A stretch of 28,288 nt of DNA, taken from the IMG/VR virus record IMGVR_UViG_3300047321_000042, positions 1 through 28,288 of that record, one strand, 5' to 3'. The translations under genes and the position numbers were made by a program. Of the stretch, positions 6,548 to 11,926 are shown piece after piece. How positions within the stretch are numbered: the first letter of the stretch is position 1; each line of letters begins with the position of its first letter. Below the pieces are notes generated by a model. The model did no database searches. It saw only the letters and a program-made list of their open reading frames with translations, and had not been told where the DNA came from. The DNA comes from a virus.

Positions 6548-7234
6548 ATGTTTTATGTATATCAACTTAGAATTGAAGATGATCCCAAGCCATTTTATGT
6601 AGGAAAGGGTATTAAGAGAAGGGCTTGGGATCATCTTGGCGGCAAAGACGGAAATCCAGATTCATTTAAAAACAAGAAGATCAGAAAGGCTATACGTGAA
6701 GGTAAGTATATCCTTGTAGAATTCTTGAATATGCATTTGTCGGCAGATGATGCTGAGATGTGGGAAGTTTTCTGGATTGCTGAATATGGTCGCAGAGATT
6801 TGGGATTTGGTCCGTTAACAAATGGAACTGACGGCGGAGAGGGTTGTTCGAATCCTTCAGCCGAAACTCGAAAGAAACTGTCTGAGGCGGCAACCGGCGA
6901 AAACAATCCTCTTTTTGGTAAGAGTCATTCTGAAGAAACCAAAAAGAAAATATCTGACTCGATGTCAGGTAGGAAGTTGTCGGAAGAGCATAAGGATAAG
7001 ATTGGAAAATCTAACCTAAATTCCATTAGGGATTATTCTAAGCGGAATATTAGTAATATAGTCAAAGCTGCATCAAAGTTGTGGAAGATAATAACTCCAG
7101 ACGGCGATGAAGTAATCGTTGAAAACTTGACTAGGTTCTGCAAGGAACAAGGTCTAAATTTTCCTCGTATGTGTGATGTGGCCAAAGGCAGAGCCAATCA
7201 TCATAAGCGGTATAAGTGTTTGTTGCTTGAGTAA
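6548..7234 (+). CDS. GIY-YIG homing endonuclease with NUMOD3 repeats
   Basis: Free-standing GIY-YIG endonuclease of 228 aa. The catalytic module begins YVYQL (3-7) and FYVGKG (16-21), with Arg24/25 and a downstream Glu (EMWEVFW) as in the family. Two NUMOD3-type DNA-binding repeats follow (NPLFGKSHSEETKKKIS and a second GRKLSEEHKDKIGKSN), then a C-terminal domain with LTRFCKEQG, as in Seg-type enzymes. The start is ATG 6548, after AGAGG; a longer frame to 6500 lacks a site. It sits between a non-coding RNA region and small genes, a usual insertion position for such mobile genes. Confidence 0.88.
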   Translation: MFYVYQLRIEDDPKPFYVGKGIKRRAWDHLGGKDGNPDSFKNKKIRKAIREGKYILVEFLNMHLSADDAEMWEVFWIAEYGRRDLGFGPLTNGTDGGEGCSNPSAETRKKLSEAATGENNPLFGKSHSEETKKKISDSMSGRKLSEEHKDKIGKSNLNSIRDYSKRNISNIVKAASKLWKIITPDGDEVIVENLTRFCKEQGLNFPRMCDVAKGRANHHKRYKCLLLE

Positions 7235-7269
7235 TACAAGCTTTCGTTTAAACTACAATACAGGTTATT

Positions 7270-7458
7270 ATGTCTCGTCAAAGTAAGAATGTTAAGAAGC
7301 GCGCTGAAGCAAAGCAAATCACGGCAATGCATAAGCGCGGCGAAAAGGGTCCGAAGCAAACTAAGCCTGCTCATGGCAAGGATCCAGCGAAGCGTTTGTA
7401 TACCGCAAAGAAGCGCGGCCCGAACGATAAGTCACGCGAGCAAGCAGCAACTAAGTAG
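7270..7458 (+). CDS. small very basic protein, 62 aa
   Basis: A 62-residue protein in which roughly one third of residues are Lys or Arg, with low hydrophobicity and no fold signature. It is probably disordered and nucleic-acid binding. AGG lies about 7 nt before ATG. The stop TAG lies within a copy of the leader repeat, directly ahead of tRNA-Cys. Function unknown; it might bind tRNA or DNA (inference). Confidence 0.65.
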   Translation: MSRQSKNVKKRAEAKQITAMHKRGEKGPKQTKPAHGKDPAKRLYTAKKRGPNDKSREQAATK

Positions 7459-7464
7459 TTTTAC
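7451..7464 (+). repeat. leader repeat copy 2 (exact)
   Basis: CTAAGTAGTTTTAC contains the stop of the 62-aa gene and ends 4 nt before tRNA-Cys. Confidence 0.7.
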
Positions 7465-7468
7465 TGAG

Positions 7469-7552
7469 GGGTAGATGGCTGAGAGGTCAAAAGCGCCGGA
7501 TTGCAAACCCGGTCCGCAAGGTTCGTGGGTTCAAATCCCTCTCTACCCTCCA
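7469..7552 (+). tRNA. tRNA-Cys(GCA), enlarged variable region
   Basis: GGGTAGA pairs with TCTACCC, followed by U73 (usual for Cys) and CCA. The anticodon loop TTGCAAA gives GCA. The region between anticodon and T stems is about 13 nt instead of the usual 4-5, giving 84 nt in all. The T stem has one U-U mismatch. Confidence 0.88.
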
Positions 7553-7554
7553 AA

Positions 7555-7630
7555 CGAGATATAGCTCAGTAGGTAGAGCATCGGATTCATATTCCGCGTG
7601 TCGGTGGTTCGATTCCACCTATCTCGACCA
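7555..7630 (+). tRNA. tRNA-Met/Ile2(CAU)
   Basis: CGAGATA pairs with TATCTCG, followed by A73 and CCA. The loop TTCATAT gives CAU. C1 pairs with G72 and the anticodon stem lacks three G-C pairs, so it is not an initiator. Elongator Met and lysidine-modified Ile cannot be separated by eye. Confidence 0.9.
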
Positions 7631-7636
7631 AGTTTA

Positions 7637-7765
7637 CGGAACTTATCCAAGTGGTAAGGAATCCCATGTGTATTGGGAAGTAATGAAATTAAAACGGCGC
7701 CAGAGTGCGATACGATCTGAGTAGTGAAAGACAAATTGATGGTTCAATTCCATCAGTTCCGGCCA
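7637..7765 (+). tRNA. expanded tRNA-like gene, 129 nt
   Basis: CGGAACT pairs perfectly with AGTTCCG, followed by G73 and CCA; the T arm GATGG/CCATC encloses TTCAATT. A D arm (TCC/GGA) and an anticodon-like arm TCCCA/TGGGA with loop TGTGTAT follow, whose central triplet is UGU but with G at position 33. About 58 nt then separate this arm from the T stem, where a variable region of 4-20 nt is expected. The insert holds a possible CAGA/TCTG stem. Isotype is uncertain (Thr by triplet). Confidence 0.55.
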
Positions 7766-7773
7766 AGTTTCAC

Positions 7774-7885
7774 GGTAGTTAGGCAAGGTGCCTACAGTAT
7801 TGGGAACCCGACGATCACTAAACAGGCGTCAGTGATTGAGATACTGCATTCGGGATTTTGAGGTTCGATTCCTCCACTACCACCA
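7774..7885 (+). tRNA. expanded tRNA-like gene, 112 nt
   Basis: GGTAGT pairs with ACTACC, followed by A73 and CCA. The T arm is GAGG/CCTC around TTCGATT, and the D arm is AGGC/GCCT. The core is about 36 nt too long and carries ATCACT/AGTGAT, CCCGA/TCGGG and CAGTAT/ATACTG pairings; the last two cross each other, so a pseudoknot or alternative folds are possible. No standard 7-nt anticodon loop is visible, so isotype is unassigned. Confidence 0.5.
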
Positions 7886-7892
7886 GTTTTAT

Positions 7893-7967
7893 CCCGCGTT
7901 CGTTTATTGGTAGGATGGGCGGTATGTTCACCGTCAGAATGAGGTTCGATTCCTTGACGCGGGACCA
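7893..7967 (+). tRNA. tRNA with irregular anticodon loop
   Basis: CCCGCGT pairs with ACGCGGG, followed by A73 and CCA; the T stem is TGAGG/CCTTG. The D region resembles tRNA-Glu. The anticodon stem GGCGG/CCGTC leaves an 8-nt loop TATGTTCA (or 6 nt if U-A closes), so the triplet could be GUU, UUC or UGU. Isotype unresolved; the length of 75 nt is normal. Confidence 0.7.
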
Positions 7968-7970
7968 GTA

Positions 7971-7984
7971 CTAAGTAATTTTAC
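7971..7984 (+). repeat. leader repeat copy 3
   Basis: CTAAGTAATTTTAC ends 3 nt before tRNA-Ile and lies between two tRNA genes with no ORF involved. Confidence 0.65.
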
Positions 7985-7987
7985 AAT

Positions 7988-8063
7988 ACCAGGGTAACTC
8001 AGTTGGTAGAGTAGCGGACCGATAATCCGTTTGTCGCAGGTTCGAATCCTGCCCCTGGTACCA
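7988..8063 (+). tRNA. tRNA-Ile(GAU)
   Basis: ACCAGGG pairs with CCCTGGT, followed by A73 and CCA. The stem GCGGA/TCCGT encloses CCGATAA, giving GAU. Position 33 is C instead of U. All four arms are regular. Confidence 0.93.
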
Positions 8064-8077
8064 AATTTGGAGTTCAG

Positions 8078-8332
8078 ATGGGTAAGTTTGCAGATTTACA
8101 CGAAGGCTTACAAACTGAGCCTGATCAACACGGTTTTGTACATACTGCTACGGCACAAAGACGCGGTGGAGCTCAACATGAAGCCAAGGTCAAACCTACT
8201 GGCGACAAGTACCGAGTAACGCATTACGTGGACGGTAAGTACACCGGCAAGGAAAACGACTATCATTTTGATAGCGAGCACGAAGCGAAAGCGCATGCAA
8301 ATCAGCATGTTCAACGACAAGTGGCTAAGTAG
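8078..8332 (+). CDS. hypothetical protein, 84 aa
   Basis: An 84-residue hydrophilic protein rich in His, Gln and Lys, with a probable small beta region (KYRVTHYVDGKYTG) and a helical C-terminus with repeated Ala and His. It has no Cys and no signal peptide. GGAG lies 5 nt before ATG. It sits between tRNA-Ile and tRNA-Ser, and its AAG-TAG end falls in a copy of the leader repeat. Function unknown. Confidence 0.68.
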   Translation: MGKFADLHEGLQTEPDQHGFVHTATAQRRGGAQHEAKVKPTGDKYRVTHYVDGKYTGKENDYHFDSEHEAKAHANQHVQRQVAK

Positions 8333-8338
8333 TTTTAC
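8325..8338 (+). repeat. leader repeat copy 4 (exact)
   Basis: CTAAGTAGTTTTAC covers the last codon and stop of the 84-aa gene and ends 1 nt before tRNA-Ser. Confidence 0.7.
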
Positions 8339-8339
8339 T

Positions 8340-8429
8340 GGAAGCATGGCAGAGCGGTCGATTGCACCAGTTTAGAAAACTGGCGACTCTTCACTGGGTC
8401 CGTGGGTTCGAATCCTACTGCTTCCGCCA
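8340..8429 (+). tRNA. tRNA-Ser(AGA)
   Basis: GGAAGCA pairs with TGCTTCC, followed by G73 and CCA. A long class II variable arm is present, as expected for Ser. The stem CCAGT/ACTGG encloses TTAGAAA, giving AGA, which reads UCU. An A at position 34 is rare outside tRNA-Arg(ACG) in bacteria. Confidence 0.9.
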
Positions 8430-8441
8430 ATTAGGAGATTT

Positions 8442-8528
8442 ATGTTTATTGTTCATCATTACAAGGCTTCTCATATATGTAAGTTAACATATATGGAGAA
8501 ACTAAATGAGCAGAACCTTTCGACGTAA
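8442..8528 (+). CDS. possible 28-aa peptide
   Basis: ATG 8442 has a good AGGAG four bases upstream and opens 28 codons (MFIVHHYKASHICKL...) ending at TAA 8526. It overlaps the next gene by 23 nt in another frame and may act as a leader that couples translation. Too short to judge by composition. Confidence 0.4.
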   Translation: MFIVHHYKASHICKLTYMEKLNEQNLST

Positions 8529-8889
8529 AAATTTCGAAGATACACAACGTAATAGCTGGGATAACAAGGGACGTAAGACCAACGGTTTCTATACCACTTC
8601 CGATTATGAATACTATCAAAAGGATGGAGGTGATTGTTGGATTTGGGGCAGAACCGAAGAATTCTTTCGTCCTATGTCTGAACAAGAAAGAAACCACGAA
8701 TACAAACGAATCCATGGCGAAAGTCGCTCCAAGAATGCTTGGACTCCCAGCCGTTGGTTTCGCCAAAATCGTGAAATAGAATTGCGGTCTCACAATAAGC
8801 AGGAGTTGATCAAGTATATGAAAGACCCTGATAATTATGAGCCGATGGTTTTTGAGAATCCCAAGAGCCATATGTGGGATTGGTCGTAA
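8506..8889 (+). CDS. hypothetical protein, 127 aa
   Basis: A 127-residue protein with a basic start (MSRTFRRKNFE) and unusually high Trp, Tyr, Asn and Arg content (about eight Trp). Such composition suits a nucleic-acid or protein binding surface. There are two Cys-poor halves separated by RNHEYKRIHGE. GGAG lies 8 nt before ATG. No family recognised. It is followed by a structured non-coding region. Confidence 0.7.
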   Translation: MSRTFRRKNFEDTQRNSWDNKGRKTNGFYTTSDYEYYQKDGGDCWIWGRTEEFFRPMSEQERNHEYKRIHGESRSKNAWTPSRWFRQNREIELRSHNKQELIKYMKDPDNYEPMVFENPKSHMWDWS

Positions 8890-8898
8890 GAGTACAAT

Positions 8899-9046
8899 CG
8901 GCAGGAAACGGGCTGTGAAATCCGTGATAATGTAAACTGAAGTTACAGTTGATTCCCCTCGGACGCTTGGGGATACGATATGCTTAAGAGAAGCCTAACC
9001 TGGTGCTCTTGAAGGTGCCTGCGGGACGATAGTAACCCGCCAGATT
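8899..9046 (+). ncRNA. candidate multi-stem structured RNA
   Basis: This gap of about 177 nt has no ORF but many stems: ACGG/CCGT (8908-8925), AACTG/CAGTT (8935-8950), CCCC/GGGG (8955-8972), AAGAG/CTCTT (8986-9010) and GCGGG/CCCGC (9021-9040). GCAGG 8901-8905 can close with CCTGC 9018-9022 around the first four, which competes with the last hairpin and would give two alternative folds. It could be a regulatory leader of the secreted nuclease gene, whose ATG lies 21 nt later, or an independent RNA. Confidence 0.5.
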
Positions 9047-9066
9047 TTAACAAACTTTGGATAAAG

Positions 9067-9882
9067 ATGAAGAAATTTCTAGCAGCATTAGTAATCGCCG
9101 TATCGACTCTAGTGAGCGCTCCGGCATCTTATGCAGCCTCTACGCCCTGCGCCATCGCTTCGGTAGAAGCCCCGTTGGGTCTACCTACAGATAAGGTAGT
9201 CGGTACTCAGTTGTGCCATAAAGCATATGTTTTGAAGCATGACGATGTTGCCAAGATTCCGGTTTGGGTTGCATATACGTTGACTCCGAAGCATTCAGAA
9301 GGTTGTGTTCCGCGTCAAGATAGTTTCATTCCTGATCCTTTGCTTCCTGTTGGAAAGCGCGCTGAGTTGAAAGACTACACTAACAGCGGATATGATAAGG
9401 GCCATTTGGCTAATAATGCTGATATGGCTTGGGATTTGAATGTGGACAAGGAAAGTTTTCTATTGTCTAATATGGCACCGCAGATCCATCCGTTTAATGC
9501 GGGTATCTGGGAAGAGCTAGAGACAAATGTGCGTGGTTGGGCGTTTAATCGTCAGCATACGATGCAAGTCTATACTGGTCCGATCTATGGTCCGCAAGAC
9601 AAGACAATTGGTCCTAATAAGGTTGTTGTGCCGCACGCTTTCTATAAAATCGTGATTGATACAGCGACTAAGGAAGAAATGGATTTTGAGTTCCCTCATC
9701 AGGCTTTGTCTATCAAAAACGATATGACGCCGTATCTGGTACCGGAATCAAAGATTGAAAAGGATACTGGAATTACTTTCCCGGTTCCTGGCAATAAGGC
9801 TGTAGCCGCAAAGTCGGTGTGGCCTGATGATATCGCAAAGTTCACCGCCGATAAAAAGGCTGTTTGCGCAGCGACTAAGTAA
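9067..9882 (+). CDS. secreted DNA/RNA non-specific endonuclease (NUC1 family)
   Basis: Beta-beta-alpha-metal endonuclease of 271 aa, acting on DNA and/or RNA. The N-terminus is a Sec signal peptide (MKKFLAALVIAVSTL..., cleavage near SYA-A at 23). The catalytic motif is YDKGHLANNADM, a D-K-G-H variant of the usual D-R-G-H with general base His113; the metal/substrate region SNMAPQ...N144...W148..LE follows as in the family. Four Cys in the exported part suggest periplasmic disulfides. Phage enzymes of this type are usually cytoplasmic, so an exported form suggests action on DNA in the periplasm, for example superinfecting phage DNA (inference). The gene ends in a leader repeat copy. Confidence 0.87.
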   Translation: MKKFLAALVIAVSTLVSAPASYAASTPCAIASVEAPLGLPTDKVVGTQLCHKAYVLKHDDVAKIPVWVAYTLTPKHSEGCVPRQDSFIPDPLLPVGKRAELKDYTNSGYDKGHLANNADMAWDLNVDKESFLLSNMAPQIHPFNAGIWEELETNVRGWAFNRQHTMQVYTGPIYGPQDKTIGPNKVVVPHAFYKIVIDTATKEEMDFEFPHQALSIKNDMTPYLVPESKIEKDTGITFPVPGNKAVAAKSVWPDDIAKFTADKKAVCAATK

Positions 9883-9888
9883 TTTTGT
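9875..9888 (+). repeat. leader repeat copy 5
   Basis: CTAAGTAATTTTGT spans the end of the secreted nuclease gene (its stop is the TAA inside) and ends 10 nt before tRNA-Asp. Confidence 0.65.
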
Positions 9889-9898
9889 AAGAAAGAAT

Positions 9899-9973
9899 GG
9901 CTAGTTCATATAACGGTTATTATGTTGAACTGTCTATCCGAACATAGGGGTTCGATTCCCCTACTAGCCGCCA
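9899..9973 (+). tRNA. tRNA-Asp(GUC)
   Basis: GGCTAGT pairs with ACTAGCC, followed by G73 (Asp identity) and CCA. T stem AGGGG/CCCCT. The anticodon arm TTGAA/TCCGA has one A-C mismatch; the loop CTGTCTA gives GUC with an unusual U37. Confidence 0.82.
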
Positions 9974-9981
9974 AATATAGT

Positions 9982-10038
9982 CATCTACAAATATTCAACC
10001 TAGATTGGTTAATAACGACCGCCTAGGGTTTGTAGATG
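9982..10038 (+). ncRNA. long hairpin RNA between tRNA-Asp and tRNA-Gly
   Basis: A perfect 10-bp stem CATCTACAAA/TTTGTAGATG (9982-9991 with 10029-10038) encloses CCTAG/CTAGG (9999-10003 with 10023-10027) and a GGT/ACC tip. No T-loop, CCA or U-run is present, so it is neither tRNA nor terminator. Confidence 0.6.
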
Positions 10039-10047
10039 CAAATTTAT

Positions 10048-10121
10048 GCAGGTGTGGTATAGAGGTTGTGCCGCGGACTTCCACTCCGTTGAGACGGGTT
10101 CGAATCCTGTCACCTGCTCCA
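10048..10121 (+). tRNA. tRNA-Gly(UCC)
   Basis: GCAGGTG pairs with CACCTGC, followed by U73 and CCA. The stem GCGGA/TCCGT encloses CTTCCAC, giving UCC, which reads GGA. Regular 74-nt gene. Confidence 0.93.
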
Positions 10122-10134
10122 AATAGGAAATGTG

Positions 10135-10341
10135 ATGTATCGTTACAAAGATATGGTAGCTGCTAGCACTTCGGTTCTAGGGACTCTAATCAAAGAGGGA
10201 GCGCATCCATCAGTAATTGAGACAACATATCAACGCGCTAATGCGGATTTTCTAAAGCAATATCCGCAATGCGATGATGCTTGGTTTTTGAGGATGAATA
10301 ATGGGATCGTTAGTAAAACTGATCAAAGATTGCCTGACTGA
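10135..10341 (+). CDS. hypothetical protein, 68 aa
   Basis: A 68-residue helical protein (MYRYKDMVAASTSVLGTLIKEG...) with no recognised family. AGGAAA lies 4 nt before ATG 10135; an in-frame GTG three bases earlier is too close to that site. It overlaps the next gene by 41 nt. Its single Cys and final Pro-Asp offer no clue to function. Confidence 0.6.
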   Translation: MYRYKDMVAASTSVLGTLIKEGAHPSVIETTYQRANADFLKQYPQCDDAWFLRMNNGIVSKTDQRLPD

Positions 10342-10552
10342 AAATAACGGCACTTCTTATTGTCCTTTTAGAGTAGCTGGTGCGGCCCTTTCCACCACCG
10401 GTATTCCTACTTTTGTTGCTGGAGGCATTGTCTCTATCTATAAAACAGGAACTCTTGATTATGTAACATTTGGTACAGGATTCGGTGCTATGATGGCAGG
10501 ACTAGGCGGTTTGGCCGCTGGTGTTGCATTTAAAGCAAAGACTGATACCTAA
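10301..10552 (+). CDS. small two-helix membrane protein, 83 aa
   Basis: Protein of 83 aa with two predicted membrane segments: FRVAGAALSTTGIPTFVAGG (about 23-42) and a Gly/Ala-rich FGTGFGAMMAGLGGLAAGV (about 57-75), with a short polar loop and a Lys-containing tail. GAGG lies 8 nt before ATG, which is inside the 68-aa gene, so the two are coupled. It probably sits in the inner membrane. It resembles small phage membrane proteins of unknown role; holin activity cannot be claimed from this. Confidence 0.68.
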   Translation: MGSLVKLIKDCLTENNGTSYCPFRVAGAALSTTGIPTFVAGGIVSIYKTGTLDYVTFGTGFGAMMAGLGGLAAGVAFKAKTDT

Positions 10553-10560
10553 AGTTTGAC

Positions 10561-10574
10561 CTAAGTAGTTTTAC
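10561..10574 (+). repeat. leader repeat copy 6 (exact)
   Basis: CTAAGTAGTTTTAC lies between the membrane protein gene and tRNA-His (12 nt before it), not inside any stop codon. Confidence 0.7.
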
Positions 10575-10586
10575 GATTGCTTAGGT

Positions 10587-10660
10587 GTGGCTATATCTCA
10601 ATTTGGTAGAGAACCAGACAGTGAATCTGGTAAGTCTGGGTTCAAGTCCCAGTAGTCACC
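10587..10660 (+). tRNA. tRNA-His(GUG) lacking encoded G-1 and CCA
   Basis: GTGGCTA pairs with TAGTCAC. The stem CCAGA/TCTGG encloses CAGTGAA, giving GUG, and C73 fits His. The base before G1 is T, not the G-1 normally encoded in bacterial tRNA-His, and the bases after C73 are CCT, so CCA must be added. Confidence 0.88.
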
Positions 10661-10661
10661 C

Positions 10662-10670
10662 CTAAGTAAT
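10662..10670 (+). repeat. leader repeat, partial copy
   Basis: CTAAGTAAT right after tRNA-His matches only the first part of the repeat. It is followed by a segment (10671-10740) with CCG/CGG, CTT/AAG and CACT/AGTG pairings that may fold but has no tRNA. Confidence 0.4.
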
Positions 10671-10752
10671 CTAGCCGATTGTATACCGCTTCCCACTAAG
10701 TGTGTTCTAGGGGTTACATAGTGAAGTACGGCACTAATTCATATTATAACGC

Positions 10753-10781
10753 TTTACTTTTTGTATGTAAACCGTTATAAT
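10753..10781 (+). promoter_or_regulatory. early promoter within the tRNA array
   Basis: TTTACT 10753-10758 and TATAAT 10776-10781 with 17-bp spacing. It lies 24 nt before tRNA-Asn, the same distance as the promoter ahead of tRNA-Arg, and would drive the dense tRNA array up to the terminator at 12714. Confidence 0.75.
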
Positions 10782-10804
10782 AGATGTTTATGTAGTAAGA
10801 CAGT

Positions 10805-10883
10805 TCCGCAGAATTCGAGCATGGTGCACGGACTTGACTGTTAATCAATGACTAGCTGGGATCGTTACCCAGATGCGGAGCCA
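10805..10883 (+). tRNA. tRNA-Asn(GUU)
   Basis: TCCGCA pairs with TGCGGA (the seventh pair is G-A), followed by G73 and CCA. The loop CTGTTAA gives GUU. The D arm TTCG/CGGA and the T arm CTGGG/CCCAG with loop ATCGTTA are slightly irregular. Confidence 0.8.
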
Positions 10884-11128
10884 ATATTTTTGGTAATTAG
10901 CTACGAGCAAGGTTGAAATCCTTCCGGCAGATTTATGCATAATCTAATGGAATGAGAAAGGCGAACCGTTCGATTCGAGTCCTCTGGTGAGGCGCCAAGT
11001 ATGCCCCAAGTCGCAAATACCCTAATGGGATTTAAACTCCCAACCCTAGACGCGCGAAAATTTCTAGAAAATGATGGCCGATGTTGTGGCGGCCTGCGGC
11101 TAGTTATCAAAAATATTGAAAGTTTAAT
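10884..11128 (+). other. 245-nt gap with tRNA-arm-like hairpins
   Basis: No convincing gene. AGATT-TATGCAT-AATCT (10929-10945) and TGGGA-TTTAAAC-TCCCA (11026-11042) look like anticodon arms (triplets UGC and UAA), and AAGG-TTGAAAT-CCTT near 10909-10923 looks like a T arm. I could not match acceptor stems to any of them. They may be remnants of tRNA genes or parts of another folded RNA. Confidence 0.35.
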
Positions 11129-11200
11129 TGCGGGTTCCCAAGGGGGACTCTGGTCTCATAAGCCAGCAGGGAATGGGTTCGATTCCTATGCCCGCAACCA
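11129..11200 (+). tRNA. tRNA-Met/Ile2(CAU), second copy
   Basis: TGCGGGT pairs with GCCCGCA (one U-G), followed by A73 and CCA. The stem CTGGT/GCCAG encloses CTCATAA, giving CAU. The D arm is reduced, giving 72 nt. It differs throughout from the CAU tRNA at 7555, so one may serve Met and the other Ile AUA. Confidence 0.85.
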
Positions 11201-11205
11201 AATAT

Positions 11206-11281
11206 CCGCAGGTAGCTCAGTTGGTAGAGCACTCGCCTGAAGAGCCTGGTGTCGCTAGTTCGATTCTAGCCCTGCGGACCA
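11206..11281 (+). tRNA. tRNA-Phe(GAA), imperfect anticodon stem
   Basis: CCGCAGG pairs with CCTGCGG, followed by A73 and CCA; the D and T arms are perfect. The loop CTGAAGA gives GAA. Two mismatches (U-U, C-C) lie in the anticodon stem CTCGC/GCCTG, so function may be impaired. Confidence 0.75.
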
Positions 11282-11291
11282 AAGTTTCAAT

Positions 11292-11369
11292 TCTCTGATG
11301 GTGTAAATGGTAAGCACGAGCCTGGTATACGGGTTTTAAGATTGGGTTCGATTCCCATGATGAGAGCCA
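11292..11369 (+). tRNA. tRNA, isotype unresolved (central triplet UAU)
   Basis: The T arm (TTGGG/CCCAT around TTCGATT) and CCA are clear, and the D arm GTGT/GCAC pairs. The acceptor stem pairs only in its outer four positions (TCTC/GAGA). The anticodon arm AGCCT/GGGTT encloses GGTATAC, triplet UAU with G33; shifted readings give GUA or UAC. It may be degenerate. Confidence 0.5.
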
Positions 11370-11372
11370 AGT

Positions 11373-11450
11373 TTTCCAAATCTTCTAGCGAGCAAGGATA
11401 CTGGGTCGTTTAGTACCCAGCGACGTAGGAGTTGCGACCTGCTTTGGAAA
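11373..11450 (+). ncRNA. structured RNA between tRNAs, closed by an 8-bp stem
   Basis: TTTCCAAA 11373-11380 pairs with TTTGGAAA 11443-11450 and encloses the hairpin CTGGGT/ACCCAG (11401-11420) plus weaker stems. About 78 nt, tRNA-sized, without T-loop or CCA. Confidence 0.55.
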
Positions 11451-11454
11451 TGTG

Positions 11455-11468
11455 CTAAGTAGTAATAC
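11455..11468 (+). repeat. leader repeat copy 7
   Basis: CTAAGTAGTAATAC ends 3 nt before tRNA-Pro. Confidence 0.6.
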
Positions 11469-11471
11469 TAT

Positions 11472-11548
11472 CTCCCTGTAGTGTTTAACGGTTAGCATGC
11501 CTGGTTTGGGACCAGGTGGTGAGGGTTCGAATCCTTCCAGGGTGACCA
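11472..11548 (+). tRNA. tRNA-Pro(UGG)
   Basis: CTCCCTG pairs with CAGGGTG (one U-U), followed by A73 and CCA. The stem CCTGG/CCAGG encloses TTTGGGA, giving UGG. Confidence 0.92.
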
Positions 11549-11557
11549 AAGTTTTAT

Positions 11558-11644
11558 GGGTGTGTATCCAAATGGCTGAAGGGCGCTGACTGTAAATCAG
11601 TTACTTAAGAAACGTTGTAGGTTCGAATCCTACTGCACCCACCA
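11558..11644 (+). tRNA. tRNA-Tyr(GUA)
   Basis: GGGTGTG pairs with TGCACCC, followed by A73 and CCA. CTGA/TCAG encloses CTGTAAA, giving GUA. The long class II variable arm fits bacterial tRNA-Tyr. Confidence 0.93.
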
Positions 11645-11749
11645 AGTTTAAAAGAATTTGCCTTGCCACCAGTGGCGGTAAATGAAGACCGTTTGAGGAG
11701 ATAATCGCGGCACCAGTTTCCCCGAAGTTAACTGGTTCTCCACTAATTT
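11645..11749 (+). other. 105-nt inter-tRNA segment with hairpins
   Basis: ACCAGTT 11712-11718 pairs with AACTGGT 11730-11736, and GCCA/TGGC near 11665-11676 and GGAGA/TCTCC can also pair. It contains no T-loop and no matched acceptor stem. It may be a spacer RNA like those at 11373 and 12085. Confidence 0.4.
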
Positions 11750-11834
11750 GGGCGAATGGCGTAATTGGCAGCCGCGCTGGTCTTAGAAGCCAGTGTCGAA
11801 AGACGTGTGGGTTCAAGTCCCACTTCGCCCACCA
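11750..11834 (+). tRNA. tRNA-Leu(UAG)
   Basis: GGGCGAA pairs with TTCGCCC, followed by A73 and CCA. CTGGT/GCCAG encloses CTTAGAA, giving UAG, which reads CUA and other CUN codons. A class II variable arm is present. CTA codons recur in the late capsid gene. Confidence 0.94.
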
Positions 11835-11839
11835 GTATT

Positions 11840-11926
11840 GCCAGGGTGGTGTAATAGGTAGATGCAGCGGATTCAAAATCCGCCGTTCGAAAGGGCGTGC
11901 CGGTTCGAATCCGGCCCTTGGCACCA
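11840..11926 (+). tRNA. tRNA-Leu(CAA)
   Basis: GCCAGGG pairs with CCTTGGC, followed by A73 and CCA. GCGGA/TCCGC encloses TTCAAAA, giving CAA, which reads UUG. A class II variable arm is present. Confidence 0.94.

Noticed and set aside
7543-7734. Minus-strand ORF of 63 aa (WNRTTDTRN)
   Set aside because: Antisense to tRNA-Met and the expanded tRNA-like gene; same tRNA-derived artefact.
7637-7765. Group I intron in a tRNA
   Set aside because: The insert is only about 58 nt, far below the size of a group I core.
10929-10945. tRNA-Ala-like anticodon arm (UGC)
   Set aside because: No acceptor stem or proper T arm could be paired around it, so I kept it only as a hairpin in a gap.
11026-11042. 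tRNA-Leu(UAA)-like anticodon arm
   Set aside because: No T-loop follows within tRNA range and no acceptor pairing was found.
11001-11240. Plus-strand ORF of 79 aa
   Set aside because: It runs through tRNA-Met and into tRNA-Phe, has no ribosome site and its second half is tRNA sequence.
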